Position numbers and translations under genes: made by a program. Positions 9,920 to 21,400 of a DNA stretch of 64,000 nt are shown here, piece by piece; within the stretch, counting starts at the first letter, position 1, and the number at the start of each line of letters is the position of its first letter. The DNA lies in contig OU862917.1 in NCBI GenBank assembly GCA_917880885.1, positions 29,066,104 through 29,130,103 of the forward strand, given 5' to 3'. This DNA comes from Limnephilus marmoratus. Its lineage: Eukaryota > Arthropoda > Insecta > Trichoptera > Limnephilidae. The notes under the pieces are model-generated. The model was given only the letters and a program-made list of their open reading frames with translations. It was not told the DNA's origin and searched no databases.

Positions 9920-12155
9920 GGGCTCAACGAACTAATCTGGAAATTGATTCAGAAAATATTACACCGTATAAAATATTCGTAAATAAACCGTTATTTTATT
10001 ATTTTAATGAATAAAGGTATATAAACATACTTATAAACACGTTGAGTGAATTTTGTAAATCTTTGAAACTTACCTCTCGAAAGCTTATTTTTGGTCAACG
10101 GAAGCTTTCAAGACGTAAGTAAAGATTTAAGAGTCTTTCTAAATGTGTCTAGAGTAAGTACGTCGAACTTGGTAAAAGTCCTGACACATGAGAATGTACG
10201 GGTAACTCGTAAAGCACTCGGAATGTTTTGTCTCGGTGAAAAAGTTTCTAAAGTTTCGCGTAAATAAATGTCCTGATCAGGATTTAAAAGTCTCCTTGGC
10301 ATCAAAGAAAAACAAATCCCTTAACTGGTAAACCTGGAATTGGGATCATTAGTTATCATTTAGCTAATGCTGGATGAAATCATCGTTAACGGAGGGAATA
10401 TATACTACAAATGAGTCATATGACGCCACTGCCTGTCTCGGTTACTTTGTACCGGTGACTAGCGATCTCTTGATGACAGTGGATTCGAGTTTTTTGGAAC
10501 CAGTTCCTATTGTACGAGTAGCACGCTTGATTACGGAGGCAAACATTGGAATCTACAACCATTTTGAAGTATACTATAATACCTGCTCGTAGTGGAGTGG
10601 AGCACGGTATCGCTTCCAAGTTGGTACATAAGCACACGTTTGTGATATTTCTATCTTTTGATGCTGATTTATTTTATTTTCTATTTTTGGAATTCTTTCA
10701 TCCCTTCAAGTTTTCTTGAACTTTTCTTTTGGCTCTGATCGATATTTAAATTTTTAAGGCTTTGCATGTGTGTAGTAGGGATGGAAAATTCCTTCCCTAC
10801 GTCACACAAGCCTTCATGAAAATTGGACCCTTATTTTCTTTGATAACTACAGAAAGCTACTTAAAGCTCCCTTGCACTATATACCTTTAGAGATATATGT
10901 ACTTAACTAATTAATACGTTATTTACGACCTTGAACGTAAATATTTTCGTATTTATGTTGTAATTAAACTCCATCAAACGTTGTGTAATTTTTTTGATTT
11001 ATGATATGGGACTTTAATTACTTTCATTTTGTGGTAACTTCTTGATTCTGGACAGAGCGTTGAGTTTCAAACTGTATTGGTCTCTCTCTTGCAAATCTAA
11101 CTTTAAATACTTTCTCTAAAAGAGCAAACTTTCCTCCGTCGCTTATTATGTTTCCCTACATCCTAACGAACTCGTAAATAACCTGTACTAATCGAATTAC
11201 GCATGTTTAATTGAACAAATAATTAAGTATGACTCAAATGGTTAATTGTTAGTAAATTTGATTATGATTGTTTTGTATCTGCATGTCATCTCTCCAATCC
11301 GATTCAGCTGCTATAAGGTACATATAAAGATGGGTTTAGTAGGTTAATGTAATTAATAGATTGCATATTAGACGAACTCAGAATACCCTTTTTCTGCCGA
11401 AAATTTGGCTCCTATCCTCCTGCAAGTTAACAGGATGGTCAAGGATCAACTAGAACTTCGCACAGTCAGCCGACGCGATTTTCCAGAGGGTCTTAGTACC
11501 TTGTTCTGTCAATCTTCCATGTCGTCGTGCACGTCATTCAGATCTTTCCCTAAGTCCCGAAACCCCCAAATTCCTACTCCTCCAAGGTCTACTATTTACT
11601 TAGGGCGAACCGGTTTCGTCCTATCTGCAATCATATACTCACGGTGTTGTGTAGAGTTACGGGTCGTGAATCCTCCCTCCACGTACAAGAAATGATGTGA
11701 GAGTAACTCTGTCGAGTCTAAAACGCTAATTGTAAGCGGGTCCACATCATCCAATGTACAGTACATAGAAAGATATATATGTAAACATACGTTTGGGTAG
11801 GATTATAACTCGCAATTTTGAGTCTAGCCAGTCTCAAATCCCGAGCTCGGATTTCGTGGGAAGGAATTCTGCACAAAACCTTAACCGATGACCGAATATA
11901 TACATACCAAGAGTGGGAAATATTAATAGATACTAGTATAATAAGCAATTATCTGGCGATATGTTCTGGAGATTCGCCAAAACTCCAAGCTTTTTGTTTT
12001 GTTTGGTTGGCAATTTTCTTTAAGTGTTTGTTTATTTTTTTACAATCTCTATTATGTGTTTGGTTAATGGCCCTTGTATTTAAGGAGCGACCACTGCCTC
12101 CTATTGTTGAACTGTTTTCCAAATTTTCCCCCAAAGCTCAACTTTTGGTAAAATT
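9920..12155. other. Unannotated DNA, 9920-12155
   Basis: Several frames of 60-125 codons occur (for example plus strand 10374-10592 and 11405-11695), but none shows a known motif or family resemblance. The minus frame 11949-12134 is rich in K and N and lies just downstream of the 54-bp minisatellite on the same strand, so it may be the end of the same decayed gag-like reading frame. Confidence 0.3.
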
Positions 12156-12159
12156 TTTA

Positions 12160-12365
12160 CTATCCCGTGATTTTTCAGTTGTCTCAAGTAACTGATTGAT
12201 ACTTTTTATTAGGCTATCCCGTGATTTTTCAACTGCTTCTTGTAAATGATTGATGCTTTTTATTAGGCTATCCCGTGATTTTTCAACTGCTTCTTGTAAA
12301 TGATTGATACTTTTTATTAGGCTATCCCGTGATTTTTCAACTGCTTCTTGTAAGTGATTGATACC
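12160..12365 (-). repeat. 54-bp tandem repeat encoding an 18-residue heptad-like unit
   Basis: Nearly four units of 54 bp, each starting CTATCCCGTGATTTTTCA, with a degenerate further unit near 12440. Because 54 is a multiple of three, the minus strand keeps one frame through the array and encodes repeats of the type INHLQEAVEKSRDSLIKS, which is charged and coiled-coil-like. A decayed gag or structural gene that expanded a helical repeat is one explanation; chance is another. No start, no stop-to-stop context and no neighbours identify it. Confidence 0.7.
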
Positions 12366-13207
12366 TACGAGAGTAATCGTTCTATAAATTTCTCCTCGAA
12401 TATTCCATGTAATTCTTCAATACACTCCTAAACTAACCCGTGATTTTCCAAATGTTTGATGTACCTATTATTTGACTAGCTTATAATAAATCTATTTATT
12501 TTCAAATTGTTCAATCCTAAAATAATCTCTACATGTTCAAATTAAAGATTGTGTTAAACTTTTCTATAATTGCGTAATATCATGAATTTGTCCCATTCTA
12601 AATTAATACTTAAATACAAAGCTCATTCCTGTCCATTCCCTATTCAAAATCCAAGGACATCTTCCTTCAAACATTTGACACAGTGTCCTACTGACCGAGT
12701 TGTTTCATAAACAATTTCAATTATGTAAACATTACCGCTGTCCTCGTGACCTAGATTCCAAACGTGAGATTTGTTTACCTTTTTTTTTTTTAGAACATTC
12801 CTAAACGCGAGCTTATATGGTTCTAATTTTTTTTCTTTTGAATTTAATAGTGATAATTTCCTTTTTCGCAGAGGTCTAATCTGTTCCCCGATAAATATAA
12901 TTATAATGCATACATACATATACATATATATTTTGTCTCAATAAATAAATATACTGATATATGTACAATTATATTATAATTGAAATAAATTCTAATATCA
13001 TAACTCATTTTTTGATCATTTTATATTAGCTGAAGTTATAATAGTACATACATTAATAAAATAAGTATAAAATATGAACTTGAAATTTTTTCTAGCACAC
13101 AACTATTTTTTAAATAGCATAGTGCGTTCTAAGTAGGTATTAGTAATCGATACCTTTTACTTTTATTTAGGTGTGTTTCACTTTATTTTAAGATTTTCTT
13201 GGGTTGA

Positions 13208-13213
<6 letters not shown>

Positions 13214-13292
<79 letters not shown>
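13214..13292. repeat. (TA)n microsatellite
   Basis: About 39 uninterrupted TA dinucleotides, expected to be length-variable and able to extrude as a cruciform. Confidence 0.95.
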
Positions 13293-13296
<4 letters not shown>

Positions 13297-13299
13297 TAC

Positions 13300-16200
13300 A
13301 TACTTTATATATAATATTTTAATATAGGTACATATCACATATTAAGCAAGTAATACTTTGTTATAAAATTAATTCAAATACCAACTGTCTGCTGCATGCC
13401 GCTCTCTCCTCGGAACCTAGAAAATATTTTATTTTAATTTTTAATAAAACTTACCCCTTTAAGGTTTTTATCCGACCGGGAGCTACACGGTAAACCTTGT
13501 TATGTTTTCCTTACCTAATACCTACTCCTATGTTATCAACTAAATTCAAATAAAATTCTCCGACTTCAATTTTATTCCATTCTCGTTTAATCTATCTAAA
13601 TTAAATTATGTTTATCGTTCTAACCGCATTTTATTTCAAATCTCGTTGGTTAACTTAACACTTTTTAAATTAAATTTAACAATTAATTACTTATTTTGTG
13701 TTCGTTTTCCCACCGTACTTTTATTTCGCAACAAAGCGTTATACGACTAAATACCGAACAGATTATTATCATGCTTATTTATTTATTATTTATTTCAACT
13801 TCCAGATTTATTATTATAATTATTCCATCGTTAAAATAACACTCCGTTTAAATTATAATTTTTAAGCAATAACCACTTCACGATTATTTACGAAATAAGA
13901 GATTTATTATTTTTATTTTTGTTTGTCACCGAACTCTTCTATTTTGCAGTAAGATAACGTATTTCACTATTTATTTAAACTTTCCGAAATAATAATTATT
14001 ATTAAGTTACCACAATCTCATTCAACAACAATTTTATTATTTGTATTATTTATTCTAAAGTCCATATCTATTATTATTATTTTATCTAACACTAGATTTA
14101 TCCTGTGGTAAATTATTACGTTCGATTTGCACTTTATTTAAAGGAACTATCACCGTTTAAACTGAACGCACATAATTTTTTATAACTTCTTTTAATTTGC
14201 ACTATTTTTAAATCATTAATATAATTATTTGATATTTAGTAGAACTCTCTCCGTTTAAACTGAACGCACATAATTTTTTATAACTTCTTTTTACTTTTTA
14301 TTATTATTACATCACTTTATTTAATTACCACACCGACACTTGTCGCGACATTACTAAGTCTCCAAATATGATATTTATTGATTATAAAAACCGAATTTTC
14401 CACTAATCAAATTGTATTTATTACAGAACTTTTAACTTTTCACAATTAAATAAAACGTAAACTTTATTTCTATTCCCACTGATTTTAATTTCTCAAATAC
14501 TTATAAGACACTGGCTCGAATATGAAATTTTTCTAAGTCCTGTGATTCTAACTAATTAGAATTTTTCCACCAGTAAATTACCGAACGTATCGTCACGTCA
14601 CATCAACTTCCGCTTTTCAAAAACCCGCGCCGACTAACGAAAAATCACTAAGTCCTGTCTTTTAAACCCCTCTCAGGATTAGAATGGCCTATCTAAGCTA
14701 TCTTTGATCCACGAATTTAATCTCTAACAACTCGAGATTTCATATATCGATTCTGTCATTTTTGTTTAACTGTCGTTAGGTCCACCTTTCATGACTTTGT
14801 TCATGCCCTATCTCGTTTAAACATTTTTCCAGGATCGGACCGGCGATATTACGTCAAAATGCCCCTCATCCCTTTGTCTGTTGGTCATACAAAATTAGCT
14901 CAAATATCATAATTTTCGTATCTCTTTTTTCCTCAAAATATAATAGGTACGTCTTCAATAAACTGTACATAATTCTCAATTTTGTTTATCGCTACCAGAA
15001 CATGAACAAATTCAAGCCAACACCTTTAATATGCGTTTTCCAATTTTCTTTTTCCTAAATTCCTTCTTATTCTTATGCCACCTATATGGATCAATTCAGT
15101 TTTAAACTGTATTGTCTCTACTTATGTCGTAGACTTGAATTTTCATATTTTCTCTTATTTTCCTTTTATTCACGATGTTCTTTTTTTGATTTTCCTCATT
15201 CATTCTCATTCAGTCTCATGTAACTTTCCACATCCCTATAATTTTTTATATTTTCAGCCGTATTTATTTTATTAATTGTTAATTTAAGATTTTCTTTGCT
15301 TTCTTTGGCCGTATCAATTCACCCATAGTTTCACCGTACATTACTCTGATATCCGTATCGTTTTTCGATGTTTGCTGCCTCAATAGAAAATTTCATTTTC
15401 TATTTGTTACTAATTAATATATCATTTCCCACATTTTTATAGGAGATACTCCCACTCCGGCCCTTAAATATATGTCAATTTTTATTACGTTCTATGGTTC
15501 ATCCTCCAAATTCCGTCCCTTTTTCCCCTAAATCCACATTAATTTAAAATTTGACGTCTGTTTATGTCTGGGTTTCCGAGGTGTTGATCAATAACTCAGC
15601 TTTTATTCGAGGGTAATAAAATCTAATCGTTTTTAGTTAAAGTAAACTGTCCCTAAGACCAATGATAATTTTTATCGTCCTAAAAGCCATTAAAATGGTT
15701 TTAATCGTCTAAAACCATGTTCGTTTTCTGGTTGTTTTAATAACAAAATCACGTGTGAGGTCGTCAACTCAAATAATGTTTCATTTTTCCTTGCAGTCTG
15801 TCTTATTTCTCATAGAATTCTCCTCAAACAATTGACGTAAAACAATGCTTTTTGTTTACTTTGTCTATCGCAATGTAACTAGTATGACCTCCCTATTCCA
15901 AATATATAACGATATCTATTTAAACTCGTCTGAAAACGCAAAAATAAGTCGAAATCTTATATTGTTCAATAAACACTTCCTTTTAAACGTCCAGTTTTTC
16001 CATTAGATTTCCTTTTCAAATCGTTTTCCCTGACGTGACAAAAGTGACATCCCTAATTTCCAGCGTTTTTCTTCCTTTTAAATGTTAAATGTACGCTTTT
16101 CTCTTAATCTGGCCTCCTTGACTTTCTATGTACTCGTTATACAACTAAATATCCCTACAGTAGTTTTTCTTATGTTTTGCACGTCTTTTCTTTAATTTTC

Positions 16201-16730
16201 CTCTTATTAAAATTTTCTTGTTATTTTCTTGCATAGTTTTTCCAACATAATATGGATTAATTTGTTCGTTAACGGCGGTCGTCAACACCTTCATTGCACT
16301 GATTGTATATCTTAAATCTAGGGTCATTGTACCTGATGCACCGCGCGTGAGACCCTGTTTACATTATAGTGTATTGATCTTTCGGTTGATGATGATATTT
16401 TTTTCCATAAATCTCTGATTAATTGCCTAGTTCAAAGTCCATTTCTTTGTTCAAAATCTGAACACGCCCTCCACTTTTGTGATTGGTTAATCATTCTTTG
16501 TGTTTATTATCGCGCCTAAGAAAGGGACTTTCCTTGCCTCGTGACGATTTTTAATACCATCTGTGGTTTTTTTATTAATACTCATCTCAATCTACTTAAT
16601 TGTAGATCCCTATCGTCAACAAGAATTCAATTTACTTTGAACCGGTAGATGTCGCAGGTGTGTCTGTTTTATAATTAATTGGTATTTTCTTTTTGAATTA
16701 AAGTGGGAAGCTACGATATTTTCTTATTTT
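13300..16730. other. Long AT-rich tract with no recognised gene
   Basis: I read this 3.4 kb on both strands and found no family I can name. A 48-bp word beginning CCGTTTAAACTGAACGCACA occurs twice 99 bp apart (about 14151 and 14250). A 60-codon minus frame (16145-16327) is K/R-rich at its end but has no motif. The sequence could be the untranslated parts of a large decayed retroelement whose gag-like repeat lies at 12160. Confidence 0.35.
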
Positions 16731-16739
16731 CACTGTTGA

Positions 16740-16915
16740 TTAATGCAATTCATCACACGTTTCACCACTAACAATTACTCATCTGCCGGATCTGCCCTGA
16801 TGATGAACACTGCAACGCTGTCCGAAACGTTGACTAAAGAAGGAGGTAAAAAAACACGGCATAACTCCTCAAAAACAAATAAAAAAATACTTTTGGCCGT
16901 GAAAATCTAAAAACA
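16740..16915 (+). mobile_element. Penelope-like repeat fragment, copy X
   Basis: Word order 'gccggatctgcc', hammerhead-like core, 'taaagaaggaggta', 'acggcataactcc', 'aaaaacaaat', 'cttttggccgtgaaaatct' is shared with the debris at 56356-56930 in both orientations. That makes a dispersed family with a conserved ribozyme-like element near one end, as known for Penelope-like retroelements. No reverse transcriptase or GIY-YIG domain is preserved. Confidence 0.55.
16790..16834 (+). ncRNA. Hammerhead-like motif 1
   Basis: CTGATGA at 16797-16803 is followed by an arm ending in 16823 that pairs imperfectly (GAACA with TGTCC), then GAA, then the self-complementary ACGT, then T. This is the order core, stem II, GAA, stem III, cleavage base of a type I hammerhead. 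One base separates CTGATGA from stem II, which departs from the textbook core, and stem I is weak here, so activity is doubtful. Confidence 0.45.
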
Positions 16916-17024
16916 AATCGGTTGTTCTGAATCCAGGTCATATCTTCATCGGGCTTCTCCGACTTCTTGCGCCTTTGCAAGTACTTTTTGCACCAATATC
17001 GCTGTAATTATATTAGATTCTTTA

Positions 17025-17140
17025 TTAAACCGTTTCACGTGTCCAACCTAGATAATAAGCTTCCCTTTCTTAATCTTGTTAACTACGCTTACCTTCTTCC
17101 TGGATCTCCACATTTCTAACACGGTCATTCAATTCAATGC
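17025..17140 (-). pseudogene. RTE-type LINE fragment
   Basis: The minus strand reads 'DRVRNVEI' and, after a frame change, 'NKIKKGKL', matching the order seen in the much better copy at 57283-57400 ('VRNVEIRKECKADV', 'KVKKGTLRWFGHVERM'). A short, dead piece. Confidence 0.55.
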
Positions 17141-17475
17141 AATTATTTTATTCATTTTGAGAACCTTACAAAATTAAAATTTCGCTTTGTTTTAAACCTC
17201 TCAGGACTCGACCACATTTTGTCAGTGTCAAAATATTTTCTCTTTACAATAAAATCCATATAAATGGAATATTTCTGAACATATTGGAAAACTAAAAACC
17301 GTATTTCAAAGGTGATATAATAGGCTTTAAAATTTTATAAACTGAAATAAAAGTAAAATAAAAAAAGTTTTCAAAATGGCTCACCTTACGTTTTTTTACA
17401 ACTAAAATTACTGATAACAAAAAAATTAAAATGCAATATTTTATTAGACAAAGTCGTTTTTTTGTCGTTCCATGT

Positions 17476-17935
17476 TGTCAAAGTCACTTCAATATCATCA
17501 AGGGTGGTGGACTTTTTATTGTAAAACACTTTTTTTACTGAAAAGTCGTTTTATTTACAAACACTTTTGAGCAGCAATGAAATCAACACTTTTTAGAACT
17601 AATTTTAGCCCGGACCTCGCCTGTGCAATAAGGGGTCTATACTCTAGGTATGGGTTAACGCGAGAGAAAGAAATACTTGAGTAGAGTCCTTTTTATACTG
17701 CTAAAAATCGTAAAAATACCGTCTTTCAGACTGTTAAAAATACGATAATAATAAACAATACAAGTAGCAGATATCCACTGAGGTCACGTGCTCTAATTTA
17801 GTTGGCCGGTAACACTAGCTTCTATAAAATTCCTACAGAGGTCTCTAATATGCATACTCTTTTAATAAACTAAGAATAATTAAACCAATGGAATTAACTA
17901 CAGTATTTATCTCATAGATGTCACTATTCTTAACA
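17476..17935 (-). repeat. BEL/Pao 3' LTR
   Basis: 460 bp, TG...CA ends in element orientation, abutting target duplication CATGT on its outer side. Next to it inside the element is the G-rich (minus strand) CCCGGGGGTC, in the position of the polypurine tract. Confidence 0.9.
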
Positions 17936-18780
17936 GACCCCCGGGAAAGGGATTAATTTTAAATAAAATTAAAACATTTCTAAATCTAACCCTAATGGTA
18001 AATTTAAACATAATATTCAGACAGATTAACAACAAAATATATACGTGAAATGAAAAGTATAGAGCTAATCTATCAACATAAACTCACTTTCCTTTATCAA
18101 TAAAATTTCAGTCTAATCCACCAAAGAAAAAATAAAAATACTGTAATTGATTTAAAAAGCTAAATAATTCGTTATGTATAATGTAGAGCACTACTTAAGT
18201 ATTTAACATTTACCTTAACATTTACATTAACATTTAACATTTTTTACGTTTTTTTTTTTTTAAATCTACTAAATAAATGCTAATACTGACATTATATAAT
18301 TAAAGTACTCCATATTATCAAAAATCAATACAAAAATAAATTCATAGATCAAAATATCGTAGAATCGATAACCTGCACCTAAAATAAATTTATTAATAAA
18401 ATTGAACCTTTATAAATTATTCAACTAAAATAACATGCAAATAATAATTTCATAATAACGACTCTTAACAACACAAACACTCAAGTCTTGAAGTCCGAGA
18501 TTAGTCATCTGCTTGATCCATCATGAGACGCTGCACCGAGGACTTCCCATTTTCCTTTCATCATTGGGGGGGGGGGGGGGGGGCAGAATCATCTAGCTGG
18601 TCAAAGGTAGAGACCAAGGAGAGCATTGCAAATCCCAAGATTGCTGTGTTGAGTCATTATGTTTCTTCCATTTTTTTTTCTTCAATTTATGGGAGCTTCC
18701 TTCTTCTTCTTATGGGAGCTTCCTTCTTCTTCTTATTGTGGCCTCTTTCTTCTTACGGGGCTTCCTTCTTCTTATGGGGG
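17936..18780 (-). other. BEL/Pao 3' untranslated region
   Basis: No open frame. An 18-base G run on the plus strand (18566-18583) and several 'cttccttcttctt' repeats (18690-18770) interrupt the region. The run is likely length-variable. Confidence 0.5.
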
Positions 18781-18784
18781 CAGG

Positions 18785-19145
18785 TTCCAGATCGCCATCC
18801 AGGAGCAGTAAACATATTTGATTGTAAGCCGCACGAATGTGCCTTGAAGTTTTAGAGTGGTTACTCTTACCGTTCCATCAGCTCCAGGAAGAGAGGATAG
18901 AACGCGGGCCATCTTCTATACAGTAGGTAGCAGATTACTCCTTCAGGCGTAATTAACATAATTTGGCTATGGGAAGCCCGAAAGTTCTTTGTGAAGTCCT
19001 GAGGGTGGCCACCCTCACAATGCCATCAGACCCAAGATGAAAAGATAGAACGTGAGCCATCCTCCACAATGCAGGCGGCAGATTGTCTTCTTTTAAGATT
19101 GCCAAGTCATCCTTCTGTAAAGACCTCTGACTACTGGTTTGCCAT
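18785..19145 (-). pseudogene. Two tandem BEL integrase C-terminal tails
   Basis: Minus strand, about 19140-18960: 'DDLAILKEDNLPPALWRMAH' and then 'GSDGIVRVATLRT', the signature end of BEL/Pao integrase. A second, related tail follows at about 18915-18790: 'MARVLSSLPGADGTVRVTTL'. So the integrase end is present twice, about 150 bp apart, without the catalytic core. Unequal recombination between related elements is the simplest reading. Confidence 0.75.
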
Positions 19146-19329
19146 TTATTTCATCTCTGAAGTTCACCGGGGTAATCCTTTTTTCACCTGGACCAAAAAA
19201 CATTGTATTAGCTCTGAATTTATATTGATTCAGTCAATTCATCAGAGTCTCTCATTCATCTTCTTGAAGCATACCAGGTAAGTGTCCAAGGAGAGGGTAA
19301 GGAAATGAGAAAGTTGATTAATAGGATCA

Positions 19330-20540
19330 TTGGATGCAAGTATTAAGTGTTTAAAAAACAAACTTGATCTTTCATAAAGCATCCTACACAATTACACTTC
19401 TATAATAAACATAAAATTATACATATAATGAATAACTTATCACTTTGTATAAAACCACTATATTTAAAACAATATCAACATGTTTCGACAACAATGTTGT
19501 CTTCATCAGGATATGTTACTATGATAAATGACAAACAAGTATAGACAAATTAGAATAAATAAGAATAAATTATAACATAGACAAAATATTAAAAAGTAGA
19601 GGTGATTAATTATCAATGACTTTATTTTTAAATTAAAGTAAAAAAAAAAAAAAATTATACTTTTATATAATAAACAATATAACTCATAACAATTTCCTAA
19701 CTTTTTGAACCTTGTCAACATTTTCCTTCAAACTGTTAAAGGACTCCTCGAGTCAGTTTAATCTTTAATTCCATTGTCAGAAATTCTTATCTGAGCTTAC
19801 ACCTTTATGTGTAGCGAACCATTTATAATTTTATACTTTTTTTGGTAAACACTAGATACAGTGCGCCATTTGTAAACAAAAATAAAAAATAAAAATACAA
19901 TTAAATAATGTGTAAAAAACTGATTTCACCGAGTGTTGTCTTCAATTATTAATACCTATTTCATCATGATAGGTCTTATTATCCGCTGGCAAGTAACAGC
20001 AATCCAAATCGTGAATATATTTTAATTACAATTGTTTTTATAACATTTTCAAAACTAACCTATAATTTTAGGTTCAGCTAGTAGAACCATTTTATATTAA
20101 TTAAGTTGAATTTAATTTTTAAATAAGTTAATTTTTAAATAAGTTAAATTGAAAACTGAGATTAAAAGTTGATAATTTAAATAAGTTTTTCATGAAATAT
20201 AAATAAATTGTCAATGAATTGAAATTCAACTCGATTTCTACTAGTAGAATATTGGTTTATATTTAAAATTACGTTGATGTGCAATTATTTTCCTCACGTT
20301 ATGCCTTGCTGGCCGATTTCGTATATTCACAAAGTGTTCCAGTTCATTTATACCTAACGAGTTATTATTCTGTATTTTTAAACATTTGTTTTTGCGGACA
20401 GCAATATTATTTTTTGTAAGTGTCAATACACTTTTCAAAGTTGAATCTCGGTCAACATTATTCAAATTCGTAAGGACTTTATTTTTAAATTTAAATTTCC
20501 TACAGTCTTTTAAACCTTGCGATAATGTTTTCTTTATTTT
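19330..20540. mobile_element. Foreign block inside BEL, Penelope-like end
   Basis: This AT-rich block shows no BEL similarity and carries hammerhead-like motif 2 on the minus strand. A 74-codon minus frame (20241-20465) is unrecognised. A Penelope-like insertion or replacement is inferred from the ribozyme-like motif alone; the block edges are approximate. Confidence 0.4.
19468..19517 (-). ncRNA. Hammerhead-like motif 2 (best copy)
   Basis: Read on the minus strand: AACATATC (stem I), CTGATGA, one A, GACAAC-ATT-GTTGTC (perfect 6-bp stem II), GAA, ACATGT (self-complementary stem III), T, then GATATTGTT, which pairs back to stem I with one bulged base. All three helices and the core of a type I hammerhead are visible. 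The very short palindromic stem III resembles the minimal, dimer-forming hammerheads described in Penelope-like retroelements. The extra base before stem II is the main departure from the consensus. Confidence 0.6.
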
Positions 20541-20736
20541 TGATTTAAATTTACATTAGACCCCCGGTGGGTCTAAAGCCGAAAGTTTTGAAGGGGTACA
20601 ACTGCTGGCCCTTTTTTTAACCAACTCAGTCGATTCATGTCCCCGTATAGTTGAGTCAGACAACTTTTTTGTCGGAACCTTCTTTATTATGTCGGAACCT
20701 GACATGTTATTGCATCCCTTCGGATGTTTTTCATTT

Positions 20737-21400
20737 TTAGCGCCTCTTTGCTCCGAGCTCCGAGGTGCTTCTACACGCTGTTTTAATTACCAGCTCCTTT
20801 GCACGGGATGTATTGAAGCTTGGCTCGCCAGCATTTTCTGCCAAACTCGAAGGTTTTGTAAAAACTACCTTGCTCAGCCCACGGCTAGTATGCGGATGAC
20901 ATTCTCTACCTAAAGATAAACCACAAAAAACGGATACAGGCCTTATTTCGGGACGGGGTTCTACTGATCCGCACACAATCCAAACCAGCTGTGTACGCTG
21001 CATGGTTATGCCGGCGGAGACCTTCATCCTATCATTCGTCAAGATATCCCAAAACACTTCAGCCCCCAAGAGCATGTCAATGGGTGCGAATACGTTGAAT
21101 TTTGGGTCGGCTAGTTCCAATCCAGAAGGCAGTTTTAATTCGCTCCTGGGTATGGTCGCCTGCGGTATATTAGCGGTTATATCCTGTAAAATTAAGCAAG
21201 AGATGTCTTTTTTATAATCCGATTTCAAAGAATTCAATTCTACCGACATATTTTTTTTTATATGGGTAACATTATTGTGAATTCCCGATACCGTATTGTT
21301 TACTTGATCAAATTCCAAATTTAATCGTTTTGCAAAACCTTCCCTCAGGAAGGAAGCTTGGGATCCCGGGTCGATCAGGACCCGGGCTGTATATATATTG
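20737..21400 (-). pseudogene. BEL/Pao aspartic protease region, frame-broken
   Basis: The minus strand reads 'LIDPGSQASFLREGFAKRL' near 21380-21325 (retropepsin-like active-site loop, DPG in place of the more usual DSG), then 'LADPKFNVFAPIDMLLGAEV' near 21120-21060, a hallmark of the BEL/Pao peptidase. An in-frame stop separates it from gag and the frame closes at 20737, just where reverse transcriptase should begin. It would have processed the polyprotein in virus-like particles. Confidence 0.85.

Noticed and set aside
12160..12365. CRISPR-like array
   Set aside because: Head-to-tail 54-bp repeats without spacers in an insect genome; it is a minisatellite.
18566..18583. G-quadruplex or regulatory G run
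   Set aside because: A single homopolymer of 18 G inside a dead BEL element; more likely a polymerase-slippage tract of uncertain true length.
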